Assembly (NCBI RefSeq): GCF_016461785.1
Contig: NZ_JAEMUH010000006.1
Location: forward strand, 186,001-250,000
Reading direction: 5' to 3'
DNA length: 64,000 bases
Source of the DNA: Marinomonas ostreistagni
Lineage (GTDB): Bacteria; Pseudomonadota; Gammaproteobacteria; Pseudomonadales; Marinomonadaceae
Part shown: positions 38,893-47,836 of the stretch, piece by piece
Numbering within the stretch: position 1 is the stretch's first letter
How the letters are laid out: every line of letters starts with the position of its first letter
The notes under the pieces: generated by a model
Database searches by the model: none
Seen by the model: the letters and a program-made list of their open reading frames with translations, nothing else
What the model was told of the DNA's origin: nothing
Made by a program: the position numbers and the translations under genes

Positions 38893-39342
38893 ATGGACAT
38901 TCGCAAAATCAAAAAGCTTATCGAACTACTAGAAGAATCTAACGTTTACGAGATTGAGATCAAGGAAGGTGAAGAAGCAGTTCGAATCAGTCGCGGCGGT
39001 GCGCCTGTTGCAGCCCCTCAAGTATATGCGGCTCCAGCTCCTGTAGCAGCTCCAGCTCCTGCGGCGGCTCCTACTGCAGACGCAGCACCAGCAGAAGCAG
39101 CCATTGCTGGCCACACTGTAAACTCTCCAATGGTTGGTACTTTCTACCAGTCTCCAGCGCCAGGCGCGAAGTCTTTCGTTGAAGTTGGTCAAAAAGTAAA
39201 TGCTGGCGACACGATCTGTATCGTTGAAGCGATGAAAATGATGAACCAAATTGAAGCTGACAAAGCCGGTACAATTGGCGCTATCCTAGTATCTGATGGT
39301 GAGCCAGTAGAATTCGACCAACCGCTTGTTACAATCGTTTAA
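38893..39342 (+). CDS. accB: Acetyl-CoA carboxylase biotin carboxyl carrier protein
   Basis: 149-residue BCCP. N-terminal [24 protein letters not shown] dimerisation region, then an Ala/Pro-rich flexible linker (about residues 38-74), then the biotinyl domain with Lys115 in E-A-M-K-M as the biotin attachment site. It carries CO2 between AccC and AccAD in malonyl-CoA formation for fatty acid synthesis. Followed by accC after 20 bp. The 221-bp gap before it likely contains the accBC promoter, though no site is certain. Confidence 0.97.
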   Translation: MDIRKIKKLIELLEESNVYEIEIKEGEEAVRISRGGAPVAAPQVYAAPAPVAAPAPAAAPTADAAPAEAAIAGHTVNSPMVGTFYQSPAPGAKSFVEVGQKVNAGDTICIVEAMKMMNQIEADKAGTIGAILVSDGEPVEFDQPLVTIV

Positions 39343-39362
39343 TTTACAGCCAAAGGTTCATC

Positions 39363-40703
39363 ATGCTAGATAAAGTATTGATTGCTAACCGAGGCGAAAT
39401 TGCACTGCGTATTCTTCGCGCTTGTAAAGAACTCGGTATTAAAACAGTTGCGGTTCACTCTAAGATTGACCGCGATCTATTACACGTGCGCCTAGCAGAC
39501 GAATCGATCTGTATCGGCCCAAACCCTTCAAAAGACAGCTACCTGAACATTCCTGCTCTAATTAGTGCGGCAGAACTGACAGATACATCTGCGATTCACC
39601 CAGGTTACGGTTTCCTTGCAGAAAATGCTGACTTCGCAGAACAAGTAGAACGCTCTGGATTTGCCTTCATCGGCCCTAAGGCTGAAACTATTCGTCTAAT
39701 GGGTGACAAGGTTTCTGCGATCAAAGCAATGCGCGAAGCAAACGTACCGACGGTTCCAGGATCAAATGGTCCAGTTCCTTCTGACCCAGAAGAATGTATG
39801 CGCATTGCTCGCGAGATCGGTTACCCTGTCATCGTGAAAGCGGCAGCAGGTGGCGGTGGTCGCGGTATGCGCGTTGTTCACAACGAAGGCAGTCTACTAA
39901 AGTCGATCAGCGTAACACAGTCTGAAGCAGGCTCTTACTTCGGCGACAGCACGGTTTACATGGAGAAATTCCTAACCAACCCACGTCACGTTGAAGTTCA
40001 AGTACTTGCTGATGGTCAAGGCAATGCTATCCACCTATACGATCGTGATTGTTCTTTACAACGTCGTCACCAAAAAGTATTGGAAGAAGCACCAGCACCA
40101 CTACTTGATCCTGAATCACGCGCGCAATGTCTACAGGCATGTGTAGATGCGTGTATCAAGATCGGCTACCGCGGCGCAGGTACTTTTGAATTCTTATACG
40201 AAGATGGCCGTTTCTACTTCATTGAAATGAACACACGTGTTCAAGTAGAGCACCCTGTAACAGAAATGGTAACAGGCATTGACATCGTTAAAGAGCAACT
40301 ACGTATTGCCAGCGGCTTACCTCTTTCTATCAAACAAGAAGACGTTAAGCTTAAAGGTCACGCAGTTGAAGCACGTATTAACGCTGAAGATCCTAAGACC
40401 TTCATGCCGAGCCCAGGTAAGGTTAACTACTTCCATGCCCCGGGCGGCATGGGTGTTCGTGTTGACTCTCACCTATACAGTGGCTACTCAGTTCCGCCAA
40501 CTTACGACTCAATGATCGCCAAAGTCATTTGTTTCGCGGACACTCGTGAAGGCGCATTGAAACGTCTAGAAGTTGCTCTTGATGAAACATTCATCGACGG
40601 CATAAAAACAAACGTTGAACTTCAAAAAGATCTGGTAACAGACAGCAATTTCATTGCCGGTGGTGTAAATATCCACTACTTGGAAAAGAAACTGGGCCTA
40701 TAA
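39363..40703 (+). CDS. accC: Acetyl-CoA carboxylase biotin carboxylase subunit
   Basis: ATP-grasp enzyme that carboxylates biotin on AccB. Length 446 residues, as usual. Visible: [20 protein letters not shown] start, glycine-rich ATP loop [16 protein letters not shown], and active-site [14 protein letters not shown]. Forms the accBC operon with the upstream gene and ends at a strong hairpin. Confidence 0.97.
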   Translation: MLDKVLIANRGEIALRILRACKELGIKTVAVHSKIDRDLLHVRLADESICIGPNPSKDSYLNIPALISAAELTDTSAIHPGYGFLAENADFAEQVERSGFAFIGPKAETIRLMGDKVSAIKAMREANVPTVPGSNGPVPSDPEECMRIAREIGYPVIVKAAAGGGGRGMRVVHNEGSLLKSISVTQSEAGSYFGDSTVYMEKFLTNPRHVEVQVLADGQGNAIHLYDRDCSLQRRHQKVLEEAPAPLLDPESRAQCLQACVDACIKIGYRGAGTFEFLYEDGRFYFIEMNTRVQVEHPVTEMVTGIDIVKEQLRIASGLPLSIKQEDVKLKGHAVEARINAEDPKTFMPSPGKVNYFHAPGGMGVRVDSHLYSGYSVPPTYDSMIAKVICFADTREGALKRLEVALDETFIDGIKTNVELQKDLVTDSNFIAGGVNIHYLEKKLGL

Positions 40704-40714
40704 TTGCGCTCAAT

Positions 40715-40742
40715 TACTACACCTCCTGCCGGAGGTGTAGTA
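40715..40742 (+). terminator. Hairpin after accC
   Basis: 12-bp perfect stem TACTACACCTCC with complement and 4-nt loop TGCC, 12 bp after the accC stop. Followed by CCCTCCCTTTAT, a weak T-run, so termination may be partial and prmA could receive read-through. Confidence 0.7.
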
Positions 40743-40802
40743 CCCTCCCTTTATACAAAGAATTAACCTGACTTGCTTAAGTCTTAATTGGACCTTACTC
40801 CC

Positions 40803-41690
40803 ATGCCTTGGTTGCAAATCCGCGTTCACACTACCCCCGATCACGTCCCAGCTTTTGAAGATGCCATGCTTGATTGTGGTGCTTTAGTTGTTACTTTCGA
40901 AGATGTTCATGATGATCCAGTTTACGAGCCAGATCTCAACACAACACCGCTCTGGAAACACACACGAGTAACAGGTCTTTTTGAAGCAGACGCCGACTTG
41001 GAGCAAATCCGCCATGTGGTCGAACACAAAGCTGAGCAATTAGGTCAACCCAATATTGATCTTAAGATTGAAATCCTCGAAGACAAAGACTGGATTCGTG
41101 AATGGATGGACAGCTACCATCCAATTCAATTTGGTAAACGCTTATGGGTTTGCCCTAGCTGGCGCGAAGTACCTGATGAACATGCGGTAAACTTGATCCT
41201 AGACCCTGGTTTAGCTTTCGGCACAGGCACCCACCCAACCACGGCTTTATGTCTTGAATGGCTAGACTCCATTGACTGCCAAGACAAAAGCATCATCGAT
41301 TATGGGTGTGGTTCCGGTATTCTTGGCATTGCAGGCCTACTACTGGGGGCAAAGAGTATGGTGGGTATTGATATCGACCCACAAGCTGTCGAGGCCACAC
41401 AAGCCAATGCTGAACGCAATAACATTAAACCCGATCATTACGAAGTGAAATTACCGCCTTATGAAGGTGACTTACAAGCAGACATTGTTGTTGCCAACAT
41501 TTTGGCGGGGCCTCTTGCAGAACTTTCTGACACGATTTCCAAGTTAGTGAAGCAAGGTGGTATGCTTGCTCTTTCTGGTATTCTTGAAAGCCAAGCACAC
41601 TCAGTTGTAGAAGCTTACAAACCATGGTTTAAAATTGAATCCATTGTCGAAAAGGAAGAATGGGTTCGTATTGTGGCTAAAAAACTGTAG
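40803..41690 (+). CDS. prmA: Ribosomal protein L11 methyltransferase
   Basis: SAM-dependent methyltransferase that trimethylates L11. The start MPWLQIRVHT matches the family (E. coli MPWIQLKLNT), so the ATG at 40803 is chosen over an in-frame TTG at 40788. SAM motif I D-Y-G-C-G-S-G-I-L-G (around residue 163) and motif IV D-I-V-V-A-N-I-L are intact. The order accC-prmA-DUF3426-dusB-fis is the Pseudomonas one. Confidence 0.95.
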   Translation: MPWLQIRVHTTPDHVPAFEDAMLDCGALVVTFEDVHDDPVYEPDLNTTPLWKHTRVTGLFEADADLEQIRHVVEHKAEQLGQPNIDLKIEILEDKDWIREWMDSYHPIQFGKRLWVCPSWREVPDEHAVNLILDPGLAFGTGTHPTTALCLEWLDSIDCQDKSIIDYGCGSGILGIAGLLLGAKSMVGIDIDPQAVEATQANAERNNIKPDHYEVKLPPYEGDLQADIVVANILAGPLAELSDTISKLVKQGGMLALSGILESQAHSVVEAYKPWFKIESIVEKEEWVRIVAKKL

Positions 41691-41714
41691 CCTTTGTAAG
41701 GAAGTACTCGCTTT

Positions 41715-43013
41715 ATGTCTGAAAGCATGATCACTCGCTGCCCTAAATGTTCAACGACTTTTCGTGTCACGCAAGAAGTTCTTAATATGGCCAAAGGGAA
41801 AGTCCGTTGTGGTCAATGCTTTCATATCTTTACTGCCGAGCCAGCACCAAACACTGCAAACAAAAAACAAGAGTCTACTACTTCACCAGAAACAGTGTCT
41901 CCCAGAGCCCCCCAACCTTCTCTTCAAACACCAAGCCAAGAACAACCAACTACGCCCAAAAGCAGACCACTTAATACTCCACCTGTAAAAGAGGATGGTT
42001 CTGTAAATCCTGACTGGCTAAACACACTTTTTCATGAAGATGATTTAGCCCCATACACGCCGCCAAAAGATACATCTGCCCGATTTACAGAGTTAATGGA
42101 TTTTGAAGAGGAAAATGAAGCGCCTAAACCAACGCAGCCTTTGACTCCCAAGCACTCTGACCACAAACCGCACATTGAAGAAGAGCTGGCACCTTGGGAA
42201 TTAGAGCTGGCTGAATTAGATGCTCAAATGAGTGCTCAATCACCTGTAAGCCCACCTATTTTCAGTGAGCAAATACAAACAACGCATACGAACACTGAAA
42301 AGAAGCCATTTACCACCAGTCATTCGACTGAGCCTTCACAAGAGCATGATGAACCAGACTATATGCATGCTTTGCACTCGTTGGCCCAAGATGTCTCAAA
42401 ACATGATTCGTTTGATGAAAGCGAGTACTCCTCTCAAGAATCCATAAAGCAACTTGCAGCGGAATATAATTTAGCGACATTAACTGAATCTAATATGCGC
42501 TCCCAAAAGACTCGAAAGAAGCCTAAATATACTTGGCTATGGGTATTTGGCAGCGTCATTGCTACTGCTTTGTTAGCAATACAAATTGGCATTGGCTTCT
42601 TTGAAACGGGCAGTCGCTCTCCAGAGTTTAGGAGTTTTTACAAGACAGCTTGCGCCTATCTTGGCTGTACGCTGCCAGCCTTTGAGGATATCGAGAGCAT
42701 TTCTATTGAACATGTTCGTATTCAAAGCCACCCAACGGTTGCTAATACATTACAAGTAAATGCTATTATGACTAACACAAGCTCGTTCGCTCAGACAATG
42801 CCTAAACTAGCATTAGAGTTTTATGATCTGAATGGCCGACCTGTCGCTGCTAGACTATTCGCTCCGCAAGATTACCTACACAAAGACTTTCTTGATATTA
42901 CTTTTATGCCACCTAACACGCCAATTCATATTGTTATCCCAATACAAGATCCGGGTGCCCGAGCCGTTACTCATCAAATCAAAGTCTTCTCTAGCCAGAC
43001 TCAGTCATACTAA
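41715..43013 (+). CDS. Zinc-ribbon DUF3426 membrane protein
   Basis: 432 residues. N-terminal MJ0042-type zinc ribbon with C-P-K-C (residues 9-12) and C-G-Q-C (33-36), a long low-complexity Pro/Gln/Ser/Thr/Glu-rich linker (about 45-265), one membrane helix (about 274-295), and a C-terminal DUF3426 periplasmic domain with two Cys. The role is unknown. The family is almost always between prmA and dusB in pseudomonads, as here. It lies 24 bp after prmA. Confidence 0.87.
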   Translation: MSESMITRCPKCSTTFRVTQEVLNMAKGKVRCGQCFHIFTAEPAPNTANKKQESTTSPETVSPRAPQPSLQTPSQEQPTTPKSRPLNTPPVKEDGSVNPDWLNTLFHEDDLAPYTPPKDTSARFTELMDFEEENEAPKPTQPLTPKHSDHKPHIEEELAPWELELAELDAQMSAQSPVSPPIFSEQIQTTHTNTEKKPFTTSHSTEPSQEHDEPDYMHALHSLAQDVSKHDSFDESEYSSQESIKQLAAEYNLATLTESNMRSQKTRKKPKYTWLWVFGSVIATALLAIQIGIGFFETGSRSPEFRSFYKTACAYLGCTLPAFEDIESISIEHVRIQSHPTVANTLQVNAIMTNTSSFAQTMPKLALEFYDLNGRPVAARLFAPQDYLHKDFLDITFMPPNTPIHIVIPIQDPGARAVTHQIKVFSSQTQSY

Positions 43014-43078
43014 ATGTGCATTTATTGAACACTTTAAAAATAAGCACAAAAATTAGCCAATTTATGAGTTGTCAAGAC

Positions 43079-43107
43079 TTCAAAAATCCTAATCCCCTAG
43101 GTATTAT
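43079..43107 (+). promoter_or_regulatory. Putative dusB-fis promoter with GC-rich discriminator
   Basis: TTCAAA (43079-43084) and TATTAT (43102-43107) are spaced by 17 bp and followed by TCACGCCCGC. The E. coli fis promoter also has a GC-rich stretch after the -10, which makes it sensitive to ppGpp and growth rate. Hexamer matches are only moderate, so this is a candidate. Confidence 0.4.
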
Positions 43108-43166
43108 TCACGCCCGCTCGACGGTGTAGCAGATCTTTAACAACAGATTCGGTATTTAAAATCATC

Positions 43167-44132
43167 ATGGCTTTCAATATTGGCCAATACAGCATCGATA
43201 AGCCTGTCATTCTAGCCCCTATGGCTGGCATTACAGACTTACCTTTCCGACGACTTTGTCACCGAAATGGCGCTGGTCTAGTGGTCTCTGAAATGGTCAC
43301 ATCAGACGTAAGCTTATGGGACACCAACAAAAGTCGCATGCGTTTAGTTCATGATGATGAAGTAGCTCCTCGCTCAGTACAAATTGCTGGCGCATCCCCT
43401 GATATGATGGCTGAAGCCGCACGTGAAAACGTTAAATTAGGCGCTCAGATCATTGATATCAATATGGGCTGCCCAGCCAAAAAAGTGCTGAACAAAGCTG
43501 CGGGGTCCGCTTTATTACAAGACGAAGCCCTTGTACAAAAAATACTCGAATCTGTCGTAAGTAGTGTTGATGTTCCGGTAACGCTTAAAATACGGACAGG
43601 CTGGTCAACCGATCAGCGTAACGGCTTAGCAATTGCTAAAATTGCCGAGCAATCAGGCATACAAGCCTTGGCAGTACATGGTCGTACCCGTGCTTGTAAA
43701 TTCAAAGGCGAAGTTGAGTACGATACCATCGCTCAAATAAAACAGGCGATCTCCATTCCTGTTTTTGCCAACGGTGATATTCAGTCGGCTGAACAAGCCA
43801 AACAAGTATTAGATTACACCAAAGCCGATGCTGTCATGATTGGTCGTGCTGCCCAAGGGCGCCCATGGATTTTTAAGGAAGTCAATCACTACTTAGAACA
43901 CAACGAGCTATTAGCGCCACCTTCCACGGAAGAGGTGAAAAATATCGTCATTAATCATGTTAAAGCGTTGCATGCATTTTATGGTAATTTTATGGGCACA
44001 AGAATTGCGCGCAAGCACGTTGGCTGGTATCTGCAAACATTGGCTGATACAACGCCATTTCGTAGCCAGTTTAATCGCATCGAAGATGCACAAGAACAGC
44101 TCGATCTGTTGAATGAATTCTTTGTTTCTTAA
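43167..44132 (+). CDS. dusB: tRNA-dihydrouridine synthase B
   Basis: FMN-dependent reductase that makes dihydrouridine in the D-loop of tRNA. The 321-residue length, the [21 protein letters not shown] start, catalytic Cys102 in N-M-G-C-P-A-K-K-V, and V-H-G-R-T-R fit DusB. Forms the classic dusB-fis operon with a 62-bp gap. Confidence 0.96.
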   Translation: MAFNIGQYSIDKPVILAPMAGITDLPFRRLCHRNGAGLVVSEMVTSDVSLWDTNKSRMRLVHDDEVAPRSVQIAGASPDMMAEAARENVKLGAQIIDINMGCPAKKVLNKAAGSALLQDEALVQKILESVVSSVDVPVTLKIRTGWSTDQRNGLAIAKIAEQSGIQALAVHGRTRACKFKGEVEYDTIAQIKQAISIPVFANGDIQSAEQAKQVLDYTKADAVMIGRAAQGRPWIFKEVNHYLEHNELLAPPSTEEVKNIVINHVKALHAFYGNFMGTRIARKHVGWYLQTLADTTPFRSQFNRIEDAQEQLDLLNEFFVS

Positions 44133-44194
44133 AACATAAGAAACATATCTGGTACCTGAGTTGCGTTGAGGGAATCCCTTTACACAACTCCATA

Positions 44195-44503
44195 ATGGTT
44201 AGCTTTAAAATAGAAGGTTATTCTGTGGTAGATCAAACACATACTCAAACATTTCAAACCGCTTCAGCTGAGCAATCTCAAACTCTGCGCGACAATGTTG
44301 AAAAAGCATTGCAGAACTACTTTGCTCACTTAGATGGCCAGCCAGTCACTGATTTGTACCAACTAGTGTTAGCAGAGGTTGAGGCCCCTTTGCTAGAGTC
44401 CGTAATGAACTACACTAAAGACAATCAAACCAAAGCGTCGGCTATCCTAGGCTTAAACCGTGGTACGCTGCGTAAAAAGCTGAAGCAGTACGGTATGCTG
44501 TAA
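44195..44503 (+). CDS. fis: DNA-binding protein Fis
   Basis: Nucleoid protein of 102 residues that bends DNA and activates rRNA and other growth-phase genes. The C-terminal helix-turn-helix ([20 protein letters not shown]) is nearly invariant. The N-terminal part is the divergent dimerisation and beta-hairpin region. Located after dusB as in E. coli and Pseudomonas, followed by a strong terminator. Confidence 0.96.
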   Translation: MVSFKIEGYSVVDQTHTQTFQTASAEQSQTLRDNVEKALQNYFAHLDGQPVTDLYQLVLAEVEAPLLESVMNYTKDNQTKASAILGLNRGTLRKKLKQYGML

Positions 44504-44505
44504 GT

Positions 44506-44531
44506 AAAAAAGGGCTTAAACGCCCTTTTTT
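44506..44531 (+). terminator. Terminator after fis
   Basis: 10-bp stem AAAAAAGGGC with complement GCCCTTTTTT and 6-nt loop, starting 2 bp after the fis stop. Canonical rho-independent terminator that ends the dusB-fis unit before purH. Confidence 0.92.
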
Positions 44532-44585
44532 CGTTTTACCCGTTCCCCTAAATTATTAAATGTTCATCACATTGCGAGAAGCATA

Positions 44586-46154
44586 ATGGCAAATACGACT
44601 CCAATTAAACGCGCTCTAATCAGCGTTTCAGACAAAACTGGCATTGTTGAATTCGCACGCGAATTGGCAAACCAAGGTGTGGAAATCCTTTCTACAGGCG
44701 GTACTTATAAACTTCTTCTTGAAAACCAAGTCGCGGCAGTAGAAGTATCAGACTACACTGGTTTCCCTGAAATGATGGATGGCCGCGTAAAAACACTTCA
44801 CCCTAAAGTACATGGTGGTATCTTGGGTCGTCGTGATATCGACGGTGCAATCATGCAAGAACATGGTATCCAAGAAATTGATATGGTTGTCGTTAACCTG
44901 TACCCATTTGAAGCGACCATTGCTCGCCCTGATTGTGACCTTCCTCTTGCAATCGAAAACATCGACATCGGTGGTCCAACAATGGTTCGTTCTGCTGCGA
45001 AAAACCATAAAGATGTTGCTATTGTTGTTGACCCTGCAAGCTACGAAGGCATCCTAGCTTCTTTACAAGAGAACGGTGGCCTTACTTATGATCAGCGTTT
45101 TGACCTAGCTGTTAAAGCATTCGAGCACACATCTAACTACGACGGCAACATTGCTAACTACCTAGGCAAAAAAGTAGAAGGTGGCAGCGAAGACTTCCCT
45201 CGCACTTTCAACTTGCAATTCAACAAGCAAGAAGAAATGCGTTACGGTGAGAACCCACACCAAAAAGCGGCGTTTTACGTTGAAGCCAACCCACAAGAAG
45301 CATCTATTAGCACAGCTAAACAGCTTCAAGGCAAAGCCCTTTCTTACAACAACATCGCTGACACTGACGCAGCGCTTGAGTGTGTTAAGAGCTTCCAAGA
45401 GCCAGCTTGTGTGATCGTTAAGCACGCTAACCCATGTGGCGTAGCAACCGCTACAAGCCAACTTGAAGCATACGATCTAGCATTTAAAACGGACCCAACA
45501 TCTGCTTTCGGCGGCATCATCGCTTTCAACCAAGAGCTAACCGCTGAAACAGCGCAAGCCATTGTTGATCGTCAATTTGTTGAAGTGATCATCGCACCTA
45601 AAGTTAGCCCAGCAGCGCTTGAAGTAGTTGCCGCGAAACAAAACGTTCGCCTTCTAGAGTGTGGCGAGTGGTCGACTGACAAGCCTGCTGCACTTGACTA
45701 CAAACGCGTTAACGGTGGCCTATTGGTTCAAGACCGTGATGACGGCGCCATTGAACTTGGCGACCTAAAAGTTGTGTCTAAGCGTCAGCCTTCTGAAGAC
45801 GAGCTTAAAGACCTTCTATTCGCTTGGAAAGTAGCGAAATTCGTGAAATCTAACGCCATTGTTTACACTAAGAACGGTCAAACAATCGGTGTGGGGGCTG
45901 GCCAAATGAGCCGCGTTTACTCTGCTAAGATTGCAGGCATTAAAGCGGCGGACGAGAACCTACAAGTAGAAGGTTCTGTTATGGCCTCTGATGCATTCTT
46001 TCCGTTCCGTGACGGCATCGATGCAGCGGCAGCAGCTGGCATTACAGCGGTTATCCAACCTGGCGGTTCAATGCGTGATGAGGAAGTTATCGCAGCCGCT
46101 GACGAAGCAGGCATGGCGATGGTATTCACTGGCATGCGCCACTTCCGTCACTAA
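44586..46154 (+). CDS. purH: Bifunctional AICAR transformylase/IMP cyclohydrolase
   Basis: Catalyses the last two steps to IMP. The N-terminal cyclohydrolase domain (about residues 1-195, [14 protein letters not shown] and S-T-G-G-T) is joined to the C-terminal AICAR formyltransferase domain with the K-H-A-N-P-C-G-V motif. Length 522 is typical. It is followed by purD after 20 bp, the common purHD operon. Confidence 0.97.
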   Translation: MANTTPIKRALISVSDKTGIVEFARELANQGVEILSTGGTYKLLLENQVAAVEVSDYTGFPEMMDGRVKTLHPKVHGGILGRRDIDGAIMQEHGIQEIDMVVVNLYPFEATIARPDCDLPLAIENIDIGGPTMVRSAAKNHKDVAIVVDPASYEGILASLQENGGLTYDQRFDLAVKAFEHTSNYDGNIANYLGKKVEGGSEDFPRTFNLQFNKQEEMRYGENPHQKAAFYVEANPQEASISTAKQLQGKALSYNNIADTDAALECVKSFQEPACVIVKHANPCGVATATSQLEAYDLAFKTDPTSAFGGIIAFNQELTAETAQAIVDRQFVEVIIAPKVSPAALEVVAAKQNVRLLECGEWSTDKPAALDYKRVNGGLLVQDRDDGAIELGDLKVVSKRQPSEDELKDLLFAWKVAKFVKSNAIVYTKNGQTIGVGAGQMSRVYSAKIAGIKAADENLQVEGSVMASDAFFPFRDGIDAAAAAGITAVIQPGGSMRDEEVIAAADEAGMAMVFTGMRHFRH

Positions 46155-46174
46155 TAAAGGCATAGGAAACAAGC

Positions 46175-47464
46175 ATGAAAGTTCTTGTAATTGGTAACGG
46201 CGGGCGCGAACACGCGCTTGCTTGGAAAGCAGCACAATCGGCTGACGTAGAGACCGTTTATGTTGCACCAGGTAACGCTGGCACAGCCCTAGAGGCAAAA
46301 GTTGAAAACGTAAACATCGGTGTAGAAGACATCGATGCTTTGGTTGCATTCGCTAAAGATAACAACATTGGTCTAACCATCGTTGGCCCTGAAGCACCGC
46401 TAGTGATTGGTGTAGTAGATGCATTTGATGCGGCGGGTTTGCCAATCTTTGGCCCGACCAAAGGTGCCGCTCAGCTAGAAGGCTCTAAAGCCTTCACTAA
46501 AGATTTCTTAGCACGCCACAAGATCCCTACAGCGGAATACGGCAACTTTACAGAAATCCCACCTGCAATTGCCTACATCAAAGAGAAAGGCGCTCCGATC
46601 GTTGTTAAAGCCGACGGTCTTGCTGCAGGTAAAGGCGTTATCCTAGCGCAAACAGAAGCCGAAGCAATCGAAGCGGTTGAAGACATGCTAGCAGGTAACG
46701 CATTTGGCGAAGCTGGCTCTCGCGTTGTCATCGAAGAGTTCCTAGTGGGTGAAGAAGCTAGCTTCATCGTCATGGTTGACGGTGAAACGGTTTTACCTAT
46801 GGCGTCTAGCCAAGACCACAAAGCTCGCGACAATGGCGATACAGGTCCTAACACAGGCGGTATGGGTGCTTACTCCCCTGCTCCAGTGGTAACCCCTGAA
46901 ATTCATGATCGCATCATGAACGAAGTGATCATGCCAACGGTTAAAGGCATGAACGCTGAAGGCAACCGCTACCGCGGCTTCCTATACGCGGGTGTCATGG
47001 TTGCTCAAGACGGTACGCCAAAAGTACTTGAATACAACTGCCGCTTCGGTGATCCAGAAACACAACCGATCATGATGCGTCTACGCTCTGATCTGGTATC
47101 TATGTGTCTAGCAGCTATTAATGGTGAGCTTGAGTCTGTAGAAGCAGACTGGGATCCACGTGCAAGCCTAGGTGTTGTGCTAGCCGCTGGTGGTTACCCA
47201 GCGTCTTACAACAAAGGCGATGTGATCTCTGGCCATGATGTAGCATTGCCTGCACACCAGAAGGTATTCCATGCTGGTACTTCCTCAAAAGACGGCAACG
47301 TTGTTACCAACGGTGGTCGAGTTTTGTGTGCTGTATCGCTAGGCGAAACCGTTGCAGAAGCGCAAGCTGGCGCGTATGACGTCGTTAAGCAAGTCACATG
47401 GGACAAAGTATACTTCCGTACTGACATCGGCCATCGCGCCGTTTCTCGTGAGCAAGCTAAATAA
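46175..47464 (+). CDS. purD: Phosphoribosylamine-glycine ligase
   Basis: ATP-grasp enzyme of purine synthesis, adding glycine to phosphoribosylamine. The 429-residue protein starts MKVLVIGNGGREHALAW, and has V-V-K-A-D-G-L-A-A-G-K-G-V and G-G-M-G-A-Y-S-P motifs. Second gene of purHD, with a terminator directly after. Confidence 0.97.
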   Translation: MKVLVIGNGGREHALAWKAAQSADVETVYVAPGNAGTALEAKVENVNIGVEDIDALVAFAKDNNIGLTIVGPEAPLVIGVVDAFDAAGLPIFGPTKGAAQLEGSKAFTKDFLARHKIPTAEYGNFTEIPPAIAYIKEKGAPIVVKADGLAAGKGVILAQTEAEAIEAVEDMLAGNAFGEAGSRVVIEEFLVGEEASFIVMVDGETVLPMASSQDHKARDNGDTGPNTGGMGAYSPAPVVTPEIHDRIMNEVIMPTVKGMNAEGNRYRGFLYAGVMVAQDGTPKVLEYNCRFGDPETQPIMMRLRSDLVSMCLAAINGELESVEADWDPRASLGVVLAAGGYPASYNKGDVISGHDVALPAHQKVFHAGTSSKDGNVVTNGGRVLCAVSLGETVAEAQAGAYDVVKQVTWDKVYFRTDIGHRAVSREQAK

Positions 47465-47491
47465 GCTAGTCTACTACTAGATCGCGAGACT

Positions 47492-47519
47492 AAAAAGGCC
47501 ACTTCAAAGTGGCCTTTTT
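47492..47519. terminator. Bidirectional terminator after purD
   Basis: 12-bp perfect stem AAAAAGGCCACT with complement, 4-nt loop TCAA, A-tract and T-tract on either side. Serves purD and the convergent small membrane-protein gene. Confidence 0.92.
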
Positions 47520-47539
47520 TTACGTTTATCGAACAGTCA

Positions 47540-47791
47540 CTACTTACCTAAGCCAGCCTGTTTTTTGTCTAACCACGCTTTAAACTTCTTGCCGACTTCC
47601 AGCACTAGTAAGCCAAAAATCACACCCGCCATCCAATCTAAGTCTAATAAGAACCCAATCGCACCAAGCATGGCATACCCATACAAGAAATTGCTTCTCT
47701 TTTGACCTTGGTGCACACGTGTAAACCAAGTAACGACGAGCAGTGCAATACACCACCAAACATAATATTCCACCAAGATTGGATATAGCAT
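47540..47791 (-). CDS. Small hydrophobic membrane protein of unknown function
   Basis: 83 residues with two or three membrane helices (about residues 5-22, 35-51 and 53-68) and a Lys-rich C-terminal tail. No known family recognised. Convergent with purD and divergent from the 7TM-DISM sensor gene, 45 bp between starts. Kept because of the intact frame, coding-like hydrophobic pattern and a terminator placed to serve it. Confidence 0.6.
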   Translation of the reverse strand: MLYPILVEYYVWWCIALLVVTWFTRVHQGQKRSNFLYGYAMLGAIGFLLDLDWMAGVIFGLLVLEVGKKFKAWLDKKQAGLGK

Positions 47792-47836
47792 TTCACACCC
47801 TAACTAGTTAATAATGTAGGCCTCACGGAGGCTATT

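Noticed and set aside
45162-45461. Long antisense frames within purH, purD and leuS.
   Set aside because: They lie opposite strongly conserved coding sequence and show no own start signals.
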